A DNA stretch of 22,128 nt from Thermoproteota archaeon (GCA_021158805.1 JAGGTZ010000097.1:1-22128); one strand, 5' to 3'. Shown: positions 14,658 to 21,910, counted from the stretch's first letter. Made by a program: numbers and translations. Notes: generated by a model from the sequence alone, not told the origin.

Positions 14658-14993
14658 ATGGTTGAGATGATATTGAAGAAGTGGAGGCAGGATCCCCTCT
14701 TCAATATAGATATAATGGAGGCTTCCTCAAAGGATAATTCAATTATATTCACACTTGAAGTACCCCGGGGCCTTATCGACCTTAAAGACGGTACTAAACT
14801 AGAGGTGAATATAACATCTAAGGAGGAGGAAGGAGATCTAGTAATGAAAGGTGTCGTGAACAAAGTAGATCCTGAGAAGAAGGCTGCGGAGATATCCTTT
14901 TTTGGTCTCTGGATGAGGTTAAAGTATAAGAAGTCTATTCCCTTCGAGCTGAATGAAGGGGATGAGGTTTACCTTTCAATAAAGGCGATATAG
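14658..14993 (+). CDS. rpo8: DNA-directed RNA polymerase subunit Rpo8 (RPB8 homologue)
   Basis: This 111-residue protein matches RPB8 in its second half. VMKGVVNKV, EISFFGLWMRLKY and GDEVYLSIKAI correspond in order and spacing to the eukaryotic RPB8 segments with VMYGKVYRI, SFGGLLMRLQ and VYLLMKKL (comparison from memory). The first half gives beta strands of an OB-like fold (SIIFTLEVP, TKLEVNIT). Rpo8 is an auxiliary RNA polymerase subunit. In archaea it was described from hyperthermophilic crenarchaea and Korarchaeota, so its presence helps place this genome. ATG 14658 is chosen over the adjacent TTG 14655, since GGTGA at 14646-14650 lies seven bases upstream. The next gene downstream encodes a TFB-like factor. 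Confidence 0.75.
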   Translation: MVEMILKKWRQDPLFNIDIMEASSKDNSIIFTLEVPRGLIDLKDGTKLEVNITSKEEEGDLVMKGVVNKVDPEKKAAEISFFGLWMRLKYKKSIPFELNEGDEVYLSIKAI

Positions 14994-15035
14994 TCCTTTT
15001 CTCGAAAATTTTCCCTTATTCTTACGAAAATACAG

Positions 15036-15045
15036 CTTAATATAG
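15036..15045 (+). promoter_or_regulatory. Predicted TATA box for the TFB-like gene
   Basis: CTTAATATAG lies about 26 bases upstream of 15066, only four bases before the ATG, with purine-rich CGAAAATA before it as a possible BRE. The transcript would be nearly leaderless. The T-rich stretch at 14997-15013 just after rpo8 may terminate the previous transcript. Confidence 0.45.
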
Positions 15046-15069
15046 CCAGAGAGTGCAAGTAGAGTTGAA

Positions 15070-15810
15070 ATGAATGACATAAAGTGCCCTCTTTGCGGCC
15101 ACTATCTATCATACGAGGATGGCTCTTTGCTATGTACTCACTGCGGGTATATCGCAGGGGACGTTTTAGTCCCAAGTAGGTCTTTGAAAAGGTACCCGCT
15201 CTACGTAAAACATCGCTATAACTCTATAGAAAAGGTTGTTAGGCAATTAGAACTTCCAGAAGAAGTAATTGAGCTTGCTAGAGAGATAATTCATAGCTAC
15301 GAATTGATTACGGGCAAGAAAGCCGGTATGTCTCTTTTAATTGCTGCTATAATACTTGCCAGTAGGAAGTGCGGTCTAGCAATACCGATAAGGGAGGTAC
15401 TACTTATACTACACACAAAACTAAGCCCCTCTAAGGTTGCATTAGCTATAGGAGCGCTCAAAGAAGTATTACCAGAGAGAGAAAACATACCGTGGGAGGG
15501 TTATGTAAACTACCTTATTCGAAAAATATTCAGGGATGAAAGATTCAGAGAAAGATTGAGAAAATCTTCCTTGAAAGTCCCAACCCATATAATAGCTGAG
15601 AGGATTAGAATAAGGGCCATAAGAGAACTCAAAAATCTGAATAGGAGAAGTCTTAACCTTACAGGTAAGAACCCTGTGTATATAGCGGCAGCTGTAGTTT
15701 ATTTAGCTAGTAAGAAGGTAGGGATCCGTGAACTATCCCAAAGTCTCATGGCCGACGTTCTAGGTGCTAGCCGATCAGTGATATCAAAGACCCTCAGGAA
15801 TATCCGGTGA
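15070..15810 (+). CDS. Minimal TFB (TFIIB)-like factor
   Basis: This 246-residue protein belongs to the TFB/TFIIB family but is shorter than canonical archaeal TFB (about 300). It has an N-terminal zinc ribbon with Cys6, Cys9, Cys22 and Cys25 (CPLCG, CTHCGYIAGD) and two cyclin folds: about 50-135 (LELPEEVIELAREI, MSLLIAAIILASRKCG) and about 145-246 (NPVYIAAAVVYLASKK, LGASRSVISKTLRNI). The linker between ribbon and first fold is short and shows none of the conserved B-reader and B-linker sequence. It may be an alternative or inhibitory TFB, or a TFB-derived regulator. The stop codon overlaps the GGTGA motif of a 49-residue gene, so the two are likely coupled. Confidence 0.82.
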   Translation: MNDIKCPLCGHYLSYEDGSLLCTHCGYIAGDVLVPSRSLKRYPLYVKHRYNSIEKVVRQLELPEEVIELAREIIHSYELITGKKAGMSLLIAAIILASRKCGLAIPIREVLLILHTKLSPSKVALAIGALKEVLPERENIPWEGYVNYLIRKIFRDERFRERLRKSSLKVPTHIIAERIRIRAIRELKNLNRRSLNLTGKNPVYIAAAVVYLASKKVGIRELSQSLMADVLGASRSVISKTLRNIR

Positions 15811-15814
15811 GAAC

Positions 15815-15964
15815 ATGAACTTCGAAGAGGTCAAGTTTAGGATGGAGTCCTTGTCAAATCAGATAACCTATCTCTTCTTTAAGATAGATGAAGTAATGAG
15901 GAAGCTCAGGGAACTCGAGTTAAAAGTCGAACAAATAGAGAAGAGGATGTATCGTGAAGGATGA
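15815..15964 (+). CDS. 49-residue coiled-coil protein
   Basis: A small gene between the TFB-like gene and the membrane ATPase. GGTGA at 15806-15810 lies four bases before ATG 15815 and overlaps the upstream stop. The product (MNFEEVKFRMESLSNQ to KRMYREG) is one long amphipathic helix with a heptad-like pattern, including SNQITYLFFKIDEVMRKL and LKVEQIEKRM, so a homo- or hetero-dimeric coiled coil is likely. Its TGA overlaps the GTG start of the ATPase gene by 11 bases. The strong SD and the tight overlaps on both sides argue for a real gene, probably an accessory of one neighbour. Confidence 0.7.
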   Translation: MNFEEVKFRMESLSNQITYLFFKIDEVMRKLRELELKVEQIEKRMYREG

Positions 15965-17693
15965 AGATCGCTTAATCTGGGCTGGATTGGCGCTCCTAAT
16001 TCTTATCATGTTGTACAAAAGGGCAGCTACAATAATCAATGCTCTCAATAGTACAGCTATCATAATAATACCTTACTTCCTGTTTCTAGCTCCTGTACTA
16101 TTATTACTCCTTGTTATCCGTCTAAGAAAAGGTTCAGGCAGGGAATGTGATATCTACGGAGATTTTATTGTAGTTAAGACTAGAAAAGGAACAATAATGT
16201 CTGTCCCACTTCTCATAGAACCTCTAGAGAGGGAGTCTTCACTAGAATTCGAGAAATTACGTGAGATCTCTAGTAGTATGGGGGTAAGTTCGATAGTAGC
16301 CATCTCAAGCAGAGTATCTCATAGTCCCCTTCTTAATTTCCATAATGGGTCAAAGTCCAGCTCGTGGGCTATACTATGGGTGCCCTACAAGGGAAGAGAC
16401 TCCTCAGAAACGATCCTTAAAGCGACAATATCGGCGCTCAACAGCTCGGTAGAGGGCGTTAGATTTAGTATATATAAGGAGTTCCCGAAAGACCCTGTAC
16501 TAATCTCTAAGATAGTGGATCTTGACCTAAAGAGCTCGAATTTGGGTAGAATACAGCTGTATAAGGAGAAAACCACTTCAGAACTCAAAATTGACCTGGG
16601 GGAGTTCAAAGGTAAACTTATGGGAATTCCTGTGGTCGATATGACGAAGCACATCCTTATAGTAGGTCAGACAGGCTCAGGTAAGACTACCACAACGAAA
16701 AGGATAGTTTGGGAAGCTTGGAATTTCGGAATTCCCTCTCTCATATTTGATATCCACTGGGAGTACAAGAATATTGTCTTCCAAATGGGTGGGAGGATCT
16801 ATGGAGTGAACGAGGAACTTCCTAGAATCTGCATAAACCCTCTCTTAGGAATTAGGAGAATGGACGAGAAAGAGCTATACCTAATAGCAGAGATGATATC
16901 TAGCGTAATAGACCTGTCTCCTTCTCAGTTCTATTTACTCATCAAAGCTCTAAAGAGGATTAAAGACCAATCTTCCGAAGATGCGGTTTCACCTACAATG
17001 TTAGATCTCATTGAAGAGCTGAGAGGGCTGGACGTAAGTTCTCAGGCGGAAGAGGAGAGCAGATCGTCTCTACTAAGGAAATTAGAACCTTTACTCTATT
17101 CGGAAGGCTCTGTAGTCCTCGAATGCGATAACTTCAACATCTCATTACTTGAGAGAACCCCTGCTCTCATGGAAATGGGAGACATAAAGAGTGATACATT
17201 AAGACAGCTTTTACTGTTCTTCTTCCTCAGGAGAATAAGGGAGCACTATGTTAGAGAGGGAAAGAAATCCCCTTATCCGAGAATAATAGTGGTAATCGAA
17301 GAGGCAGAAAAACTCATTCCAGGATTTAAGGACCCCACTGGAATGGAGTTAGTAGATCGGATGTTTTCAGAGCTGAGAAAATTCGGGGTCTCCCTAGTGC
17401 TGGTATCCCAAAATATAAGTGAACTCCCTACGGGGGTAGTTAGAAATACGGGGATTAAGATATTGCATAGGATAGAATCCCCCTCAGATCTAAGAGAGGT
17501 AAAGTCCATAATAAGGAATAAGAATTTATTGGAGAGAGTAGCTTCCCTTAACGATGGAGAATGCTTAATATCGTCACAGGACTTCGTAGAGATAGCGAGA
17601 GTATCACCCGTGAACGAAATAAACGTACCTCACGAAGCCATAGCAAGAGCTATAAAGTACTTCCCCTACTACTGGTCAGATCTCGTCCAGTAA
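15954..17693 (+). CDS. Membrane-anchored HerA/FtsK-family ATPase
   Basis: This 579-residue protein has two N-terminal transmembrane segments (about 8-21 and 33-56) followed by a soluble domain and a RecA-like motor. The motor shows Walker A GQTGSGKT at 238-245, FDIHWEY at 265-271 (like the DxHGEY motif of HerA), Walker B IIVVIEEAEK at 444-453, sensor SQNI at 485-488 and RNTGIKILHRI at 497-507. HerA normally has an N-terminal HAS barrel and a NurA nuclease partner; neither is visible here. The topology is closer to VirD4/TraG-type coupling proteins or FtsK-like pumps. GTG 15954 overlaps the small coiled-coil gene. It ends 18 bases inside the convergent kinase gene. DNA or protein translocation at the membrane is inferred. 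Confidence 0.8.
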   Translation: MKDEDRLIWAGLALLILIMLYKRAATIINALNSTAIIIIPYFLFLAPVLLLLLVIRLRKGSGRECDIYGDFIVVKTRKGTIMSVPLLIEPLERESSLEFEKLREISSSMGVSSIVAISSRVSHSPLLNFHNGSKSSSWAILWVPYKGRDSSETILKATISALNSSVEGVRFSIYKEFPKDPVLISKIVDLDLKSSNLGRIQLYKEKTTSELKIDLGEFKGKLMGIPVVDMTKHILIVGQTGSGKTTTTKRIVWEAWNFGIPSLIFDIHWEYKNIVFQMGGRIYGVNEELPRICINPLLGIRRMDEKELYLIAEMISSVIDLSPSQFYLLIKALKRIKDQSSEDAVSPTMLDLIEELRGLDVSSQAEEESRSSLLRKLEPLLYSEGSVVLECDNFNISLLERTPALMEMGDIKSDTLRQLLLFFFLRRIREHYVREGKKSPYPRIIVVIEEAEKLIPGFKDPTGMELVDRMFSELRKFGVSLVLVSQNISELPTGVVRNTGIKILHRIESPSDLREVKSIIRNKNLLERVASLNDGECLISSQDFVEIARVSPVNEINVPHEAIARAIKYFPYYWSDLVQ

Positions 17694-18263
17694 TTTCATG
17701 AAATCTCTCGACCAGTCAAACGTGCCTAGTTTAAATCTCTCACCCGCAAGAAATCTCGCGATCTTACCCAATTCATCATGGAGATTTCCCTCGCAACCAT
17801 CAACTTCAATTATCCTATCCTCATTAGTGATCTCCATTCCATCGTACAAGGGACCGTCGATCGCTTCATATTCTAAATTTTCCCTTACCTTATCACTAGG
17901 ATACCCCCTCTCCCTGAGCCTCTTTATCAGGATACTTGGTCTACATCTAACGGCCACTACCGCAACTACTTCTTCTCTAGGTACTGCTCCCGGAGATATG
18001 GTCTCAACTATTAAGCATCCGCTTTCCTTTAGGAGAGAAGATATCTCCTCTCTTATGGGACCCTCATCTAGAATTAATGACCCCCTGACTTGATCTTCAC
18101 CGAGTAAAAATCCCCTCTCTCTAGCTAGTTCGCCGGCGTTAATATACCTACAATTTAGTGTCTCTGACAACATCTTGGCAATCGTGGTTTTTCCTGAAGC
18201 AGGTGCTCCTATCACAACAATTATCCCCTTCAAATCCTTCCCTAGTATAGAGCTGGGTAACAT
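17676..18263 (-). CDS. AK6/Fap7-type adenylate kinase-like protein
   Basis: A P-loop nucleotide kinase of the AK6 (Fap7) family, whose members have adenylate kinase/ATPase activity and assist small-subunit rRNA maturation. The up to 195-residue product has Walker A GAPASGKTT near 19-27, CRYINAGELARERGF near 38-52, LIVETISPG, then the AK6 marker LIKRLRERGYPSDKVRENLEYE, and a C-terminal FDWSRDF. ATG 18263 gives an extra N-terminal decapeptide. TTG 18233 has GGGAAGG just upstream and is about 33 bases from the TATA-like box at 18262-18270, so a 185-residue form starting directly at KGIIVVIGAP, as in homologues, is quite possible. It overlaps the membrane ATPase 3' end by 18 bases. Confidence 0.85.
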   Translation of the reverse strand: MLPSSILGKDLKGIIVVIGAPASGKTTIAKMLSETLNCRYINAGELARERGFLLGEDQVRGSLILDEGPIREEISSLLKESGCLIVETISPGAVPREEVVAVVAVRCRPSILIKRLRERGYPSDKVRENLEYEAIDGPLYDGMEITNEDRIIEVDGCEGNLHDELGKIARFLAGERFKLGTFDWSRDFMKLLDEI

Positions 18264-18270
18264 TTATATT
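18262..18270. promoter_or_regulatory. Predicted shared TATA element, AK6 gene and tRNA-Glu
   Basis: ATTTATATT lies about 28 bases upstream of the tRNA-Glu 5' end at 18294 on the plus strand. On the minus strand (AATATAAAT) it is about 26 bases upstream of 18240, supporting the shorter AK6 start. Predicted only. Confidence 0.45.
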
Positions 18271-18293
18271 TCCCCTTATTACCTAAGCTATGG

Positions 18294-18371
18294 GCTCCGG
18301 TGGTGTAGCCAGGCCAAGCATAGGGGCCTCTCGAGCCCCAGACCCGGGTTCAAATCCCGGCCGGAGCACCA
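18294..18371 (+). tRNA. tRNA-Glu (anticodon CTC), CCA encoded
   Basis: Acceptor arms GCTCCGG and CCGGAGC pair fully. The anticodon stem GGGGC/GCCCC closes loop CTCTCGA, giving anticodon CTC (codon GAG). The T stem CCGGG/CCCGG closes TTCAAAT. Discriminator A at 18368 is followed by encoded CCA at 18369-18371. No intron. Confidence 0.96.
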
Positions 18372-18384
18372 ACATTTCTATTCA

Positions 18385-18771
18385 CTAGTAGGGTAACTCT
18401 CCGAATAGTGAGGTAATTGGATGGAAGCTAGCAATACCTGTAAGGGCCGACCATAAGGCATAAGCTACTATTATGGCTACGGTGAGCCTTATGGGCTGCT
18501 TATTATAGACAGGTATCAGCAAGAAGAGCGCCTGGATTAGTATAAGTACCATGAAGAAGTTGTCCAATATCACGCTTAAGGGCTGCATCCAAACTATCAT
18601 TACATAAACTCCAAGTTCTGCAATGAAAAGGGATATTGGGAACGTAAATAGAGCAAATAGGGCGCCATACATACTTTCTACGAGCACCTTCTTTATGGTT
18701 GGGGGAATTCCTCTTCTCCTCCTCCTACCAACCCTAGTCCTACCCCTCCAGCTTCTAGAGGATCTCAGCAT
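18385..18771 (-). CDS. Small membrane protein with basic N-terminus, unknown function
   Basis: Not recognised. The 128-residue protein starts with an arginine-rich segment (RGRTRVGRRRRRG within residues 9-21), followed by about four hydrophobic helices near 33-50, 52-68, 71-88 and 95-114, and a short polar C-terminus ending GELPY. The basic tail is predicted cytoplasmic and could contact RNA, DNA or lipid head groups. ATG 18771 follows GGTGAT with a three-base spacer. It lies four bases after pyrH, so it is the third gene of the taw1-pyrH unit. Confidence 0.7.
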   Translation of the reverse strand: MLRSSRSWRGRTRVGRRRRRGIPPTIKKVLVESMYGALFALFTFPISLFIAELGVYVMIVWMQPLSVILDNFFMVLILIQALFLLIPVYNKQPIRLTVAIIVAYALWSALTGIASFHPITSLFGELPY

Positions 18772-18775
18772 ATGA

Positions 18776-19465
18776 TCACCTTGGCTTTATCAGACTTCCA
18801 ATTCTCTTACCATTCACTAGTTCTAATAGAGCCCTTGGCGTATCTCCACTTAAAATTATCGTTGAGATGGACGATCTTCGTAGTATCTTTATTGATAAAG
18901 CGTCGAGTAACTCGTACTTCCCTGGATGGTATGACTGGGACCTTACTATCTCCTCCAGCTCGTCGTATGTAAGCTCATCTATCTTCTTAGCATCGGGATA
19001 CGTATGAGGATCCTTATCGTAAACACCATCTACGCTGGTCATCTTAACGACGAAGTTAAAACCCAACTTTTCGGCCATAAGGGATGCGACAGCATCTGTA
19101 GACTGTCCGGGCTGCATTCCTCCCGAGATAGGGATTTTATTCATGCTTAGGGCTATACCAGCTTCTTCATAGCTGGTAATGACCTTCGGATAAGCGTGGT
19201 TATTGAGGGCTGACATGATAAGGAGCGCATGGAGCCTAGTGGATAGGATACCTACCTCGTCCAATGTGAAGTTATCAGCCCCTAATTCCTTAGCAGCCTT
19301 TATATATGCTCTAGCGAGGCTACTGCCTCCCGTTACGATAGCTAGCTCGATGTTTTCCTCTCTAAGCTGCTTTATCACATTAGCTACACTGGCTATCTTA
19401 GAGTATCCCCCTGACAAGACATCTCTGAAGACATAGCCACCTAACAGTAAGACGAAGGATCTCAA
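18776..19465 (-). CDS. pyrH: Uridylate kinase (UMP kinase, archaeal type)
   Basis: Converts UMP to UDP in pyrimidine nucleotide synthesis; amino-acid kinase fold. The product of about 229 residues has the phosphate-binding N-terminus RSFVLLLGGYVF, VTGGSSLARAYI near 44-55, the central PISGGMQPGQSTDAVAS near 111-127, and MTSVDGVYDKDPHTYPDAK near 141-159, which are diagnostic of archaeal UMP kinase. I place the start at TTG 19465: GGTGAT precedes it by four bases, whereas the in-frame GTG at 19474 is inside that SD motif. The SD overlaps the taw1 stop, indicating a common transcript. Confidence 0.93.
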   Translation of the reverse strand: MRSFVLLLGGYVFRDVLSGGYSKIASVANVIKQLREENIELAIVTGGSSLARAYIKAAKELGADNFTLDEVGILSTRLHALLIMSALNNHAYPKVITSYEEAGIALSMNKIPISGGMQPGQSTDAVASLMAEKLGFNFVVKMTSVDGVYDKDPHTYPDAKKIDELTYDELEEIVRSQSYHPGKYELLDALSIKILRRSSISTIILSGDTPRALLELVNGKRIGSLIKPR

Positions 19466-19474
19466 CCTAATCAC

Positions 19475-20464
19475 CTAGCTATACTGGAACCTGATAGGTT
19501 TATCTAACCTAGAAAGTAAGACTATCCTGCTTTCAGGAGCCTCGTCTAGGATCTTATAACCTGAAAGATTTACGAGTATTTCAGAGAAACGTCTGACCTC
19601 ATCATGTGAAGGCATATTCTCCCTTGAAAGCCTTCTTCTGGAATAGCCTACCCACATATACGCTTTTGGCTCCACATAGGTGGGCTGGTATTTTCTAACT
19701 AGTTCAGAGAACTCCTCTATAGTCTTGTCATCCATATTGAAACCTCTTATTAGGGGTATTCTCATGACAGTTGGGGAGGAGAAGGACTGTAAGAGACTTA
19801 GAGTAATATTAAGCCTTTCCCAAGCATCTGACCATAAGGATCTCGTTATTTCCATGTAAAGCTTCCTGTTAGGGGCGGGTACGGTTATGTAAAGCTGAGT
19901 AGGTTCCCTCTCTATATTTTCCAATCTCTCTGGTAGTGTGCCATTGGTTACAATAAATGTAGTCATTCCTCTCTTAGAGTAAGCCTCTACCAGACCTCCT
20001 ATCATTGGATATAGGGTAGGCTCCCCTGTTAGAGAGATAGCGGCATGCTTGGGCTTTTCTGCTTCGTAGACCCACTCCTTCTTGAACACCTTGACACCTT
20101 TGTACCCCTGAACCATCATCCTATGGACGTTTATACTCTCTTCAGCTATTTCTTCAGGATCATCCCAGACGCTAGAGTCATCAGGTACCTCTTTCCATCT
20201 AAAATTGGGAGGAACATCACTTACATTGAGCCTCCAGCAATATAGGCACTGTAGGTTACAAAAAGAAGCTGTTGGAGTCATTTGAAGGCATCTCCACGTA
20301 GGTATTCCATAGAACTTGTTCTTATAGCACAATCTTCCCTCTAACAAGGCTTTCCTAAACCAATGACATGGTTTTATAGCTGAGTGATTCATGATCAGCT
20401 TGTAGCCTTGCTTTTCCATGAGTTCTCTCACATGATCGGGTACCTTCACTACCTTTGACAACAT
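19475..20464 (-). CDS. taw1: tRNA 4-demethylwyosine synthase Taw1 (TYW1 family)
   Basis: Radical SAM enzyme that condenses N1-methylguanosine 37 of tRNA-Phe with pyruvate to build the tricyclic wyosine base. In the 329-residue form the radical SAM motif is FCNLQCLYCW with Cys69, Cys73 and Cys76. Cys33, Cys46 and Cys59 match the second iron-sulfur cluster known in archaeal Taw1. SLTGEPTLYP and FIVTNGTLPE follow, with IPLIRGFNMDD and YVEPKAYMWVGYSRRRL in the C-terminal half. ATG 20464 is chosen rather than the in-frame ATG 20527, because a TATA-like box lies at 20493-20503 and the protein then starts at LSKVVKVPDHVRELMEKQGY. Divergent from the translin-family gene. Confidence 0.93.
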   Translation of the reverse strand: MLSKVVKVPDHVRELMEKQGYKLIMNHSAIKPCHWFRKALLEGRLCYKNKFYGIPTWRCLQMTPTASFCNLQCLYCWRLNVSDVPPNFRWKEVPDDSSVWDDPEEIAEESINVHRMMVQGYKGVKVFKKEWVYEAEKPKHAAISLTGEPTLYPMIGGLVEAYSKRGMTTFIVTNGTLPERLENIEREPTQLYITVPAPNRKLYMEITRSLWSDAWERLNITLSLLQSFSSPTVMRIPLIRGFNMDDKTIEEFSELVRKYQPTYVEPKAYMWVGYSRRRLSRENMPSHDEVRRFSEILVNLSGYKILDEAPESRIVLLSRLDKPIRFQYS

Positions 20465-20492
20465 CTTTATCCGTTCTCTAGAAGTAGAAGCG

Positions 20493-20503
20493 CGATAAAA
20501 ATG
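20493..20503. promoter_or_regulatory. Predicted TATA element for taw1 (possibly shared with the translin gene)
   Basis: On the minus strand CATTTTTATCG lies about 26 bases upstream of 20472, leaving a leader of roughly eight bases before taw1 ATG 20464. On the plus strand it overlaps the translin ATG at 20501, so that gene's own promoter is not clear. Confidence 0.4.
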
Positions 20504-21142
20504 ATACGCGGGAGTGAAAATGATCATACAGTACCCTTTCTTGGTACAGCGCTTAGAGAACTAGAGAAGCTTAATAATCTAAGAGAAGAGTCTATATTGT
20601 TATCTCGTAAGCTATTGGCTATATGTCGGGCTTCTATAGTGAAGATAAGGCATCTCAACCATCTATTAGAAACAGAAGAAAAGTTAAGAGAGGTGATACG
20701 TGAGGTAAACTCTTTCTTAAGAAGATGTGCTGATGAAATTGGGTATATCGATGAATCTGTGAGAACATCCCTCTCCCCAGTACTCCAAGAAGCTGTAGAA
20801 GGGATATCTCTCTCTAGGATACTCAGGGGAGCGCCGGTTCCGAGTCATAAAGAGCTACTTGTCAGGCCTAAGGAGTATCTACTTGGGATAGCGGATGCTA
20901 TAGGAGAAATCCGGAGAGTAGTCCTCCAGTGCCTCATGGAGGAGGATATAACCAAGGCCCAAGATCTTACTAATAAGATGGAGGAGATCTATGAGGCTCT
21001 TAATAGTGCAGTATTCCCGGATTCGTTAGTTCCCATCAGGAAAAAGGTGGATTTAGCAAGAATACTCGTAGATAAGACTCTCTCTGAGCTAATCGTGTAC
21101 AAAGCATCTCTTAAGCTCAAAAAGGGGGGAGATCGTGAGTAG
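20501..21142 (+). CDS. Translin/TRAX family protein
   Basis: An all-helical nucleic-acid-binding protein of about 213 residues. The best landmark is KEYLLGIADAIGEIRRVVLQCL near 124-145, which parallels the DYLLGVADLTGELMR region of TRAX/translin, including Glu136; the C-terminal KKVDLARILVDKTLSELIVY is also typical. Family members form octameric barrels (C3PO in eukaryotes), and archaeal forms can have RNase activity, so a role in RNA processing is plausible. The Glu suggests the catalytic rather than purely structural type, but I cannot confirm the full active site. ATG 20501 has no clear SD; no alternative start fits better. It overlaps the riboflavin kinase start by eight bases. Confidence 0.85.
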   Translation: MIRGSENDHTVPFLGTALRELEKLNNLREESILLSRKLLAICRASIVKIRHLNHLLETEEKLREVIREVNSFLRRCADEIGYIDESVRTSLSPVLQEAVEGISLSRILRGAPVPSHKELLVRPKEYLLGIADAIGEIRRVVLQCLMEEDITKAQDLTNKMEEIYEALNSAVFPDSLVPIRKKVDLARILVDKTLSELIVYKASLKLKKGGDRE

Positions 21143-21815
21143 GGAGTTTAGAAATTTAGATCCCTATGTATCTCACCTAATAATGGCTGTAATCCTGTTG
21201 GGTGGTTCTAAAAAGCCAATAAAGGCTTCAGATCTCTGCGAATACCTAAATACCTCAAGAGCTACGGTATCCAGGTGGATCTCTAGAGCAGAAGAACTAG
21301 GATTCTTGAAAACTTCCCTAGCTAGAAGAACTCAATATGTGATGGCAACTCAGAAGTCTGTGGAGTTAGTCCAAACAATTTATGAAATGGCTAAAGATGT
21401 GAAATGGGGCGAAGAGATCCTAATGTGCGAGGTCTTCTCTGGCATGAGAGAGGGCGCTTATTACATGTCGAGGCCTGGCTACATAATGGGTTTCAAGGAG
21501 GCTCTAGGCTATGTCCCTTACCCCGGAACTTTGAATGTGAGGGTGAAGAGCGAAGTGGATATATCCACCATAAGAGAATGGAGGAGGAAAGTACGTCCTA
21601 AAGTAATCCCTGGTTTCGTGGAGTCAGGCAGGACATTTGGAGATGTTGAGGTTCTTCCGGTCAAAATAAATGGTGTCGTAGAGGCACATGCAATCTTTCC
21701 AGTTAGAAGGCACTATGGAGACGATGTATTAGAGATAATTCACCCTGAAAGTCTTAGAGTTAAGTTGGAGCTGAGAGATGGAGATGTTGTAGCAGTTATC
21801 CTCACAATGTGGTAG
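21135..21815 (+). CDS. ribK: CTP-dependent riboflavin kinase with N-terminal HTH domain
   Basis: Archaeal RibK makes FMN from riboflavin using CTP. The 226-residue protein has an N-terminal winged HTH (about 12-75, with KASDLCEYLNTSRATVSRWI) and a C-terminal RibK barrel: VFSGMREGAYYMSRPGY at 100-116, LGYVPYPGTLNVR near 124-136, and HAIFPVRRHYGDDVLEIIHP. The HTH fusion is known in part of this family and suggests an added regulatory role, perhaps as a transcriptional sensor. GTG 21135 is preceded by a G-rich SD and overlaps the translin stop by eight bases. The TAG stop (21813-21815) directly abuts the 3' end of a minus-strand tRNA-Val. Confidence 0.94.
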   Translation: MSREFRNLDPYVSHLIMAVILLGGSKKPIKASDLCEYLNTSRATVSRWISRAEELGFLKTSLARRTQYVMATQKSVELVQTIYEMAKDVKWGEEILMCEVFSGMREGAYYMSRPGYIMGFKEALGYVPYPGTLNVRVKSEVDISTIREWRRKVRPKVIPGFVESGRTFGDVEVLPVKINGVVEAHAIFPVRRHYGDDVLEIIHPESLRVKLELRDGDVVAVILTMW

Positions 21816-21888
21816 TGGGCCGGGGGGGACTCGAACCCCCGACCTCCGCCGTGTGAGGGCGGCGTCATAGCCGCTAGACCACCGGCCC
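21816..21888 (-). tRNA. tRNA-Val (anticodon CAC), CCA not encoded
   Basis: Acceptor arms GGGCCGG and CCGGCCC pair fully; the anticodon stem CCGCC/GGCGG closes loop CTCACAC, giving anticodon CAC (codon GUG). The T stem GGGGG/CCCCC closes TTCGAGT; the discriminator is A. The next three bases read CTA, not CCA; on the other strand they are the ribK stop TAG. The tRNA must get CCA from the nucleotidyltransferase. Confidence 0.96.
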
Positions 21889-21910
21889 CCTGAGGGAAAG
21901 TACTTCGAAG

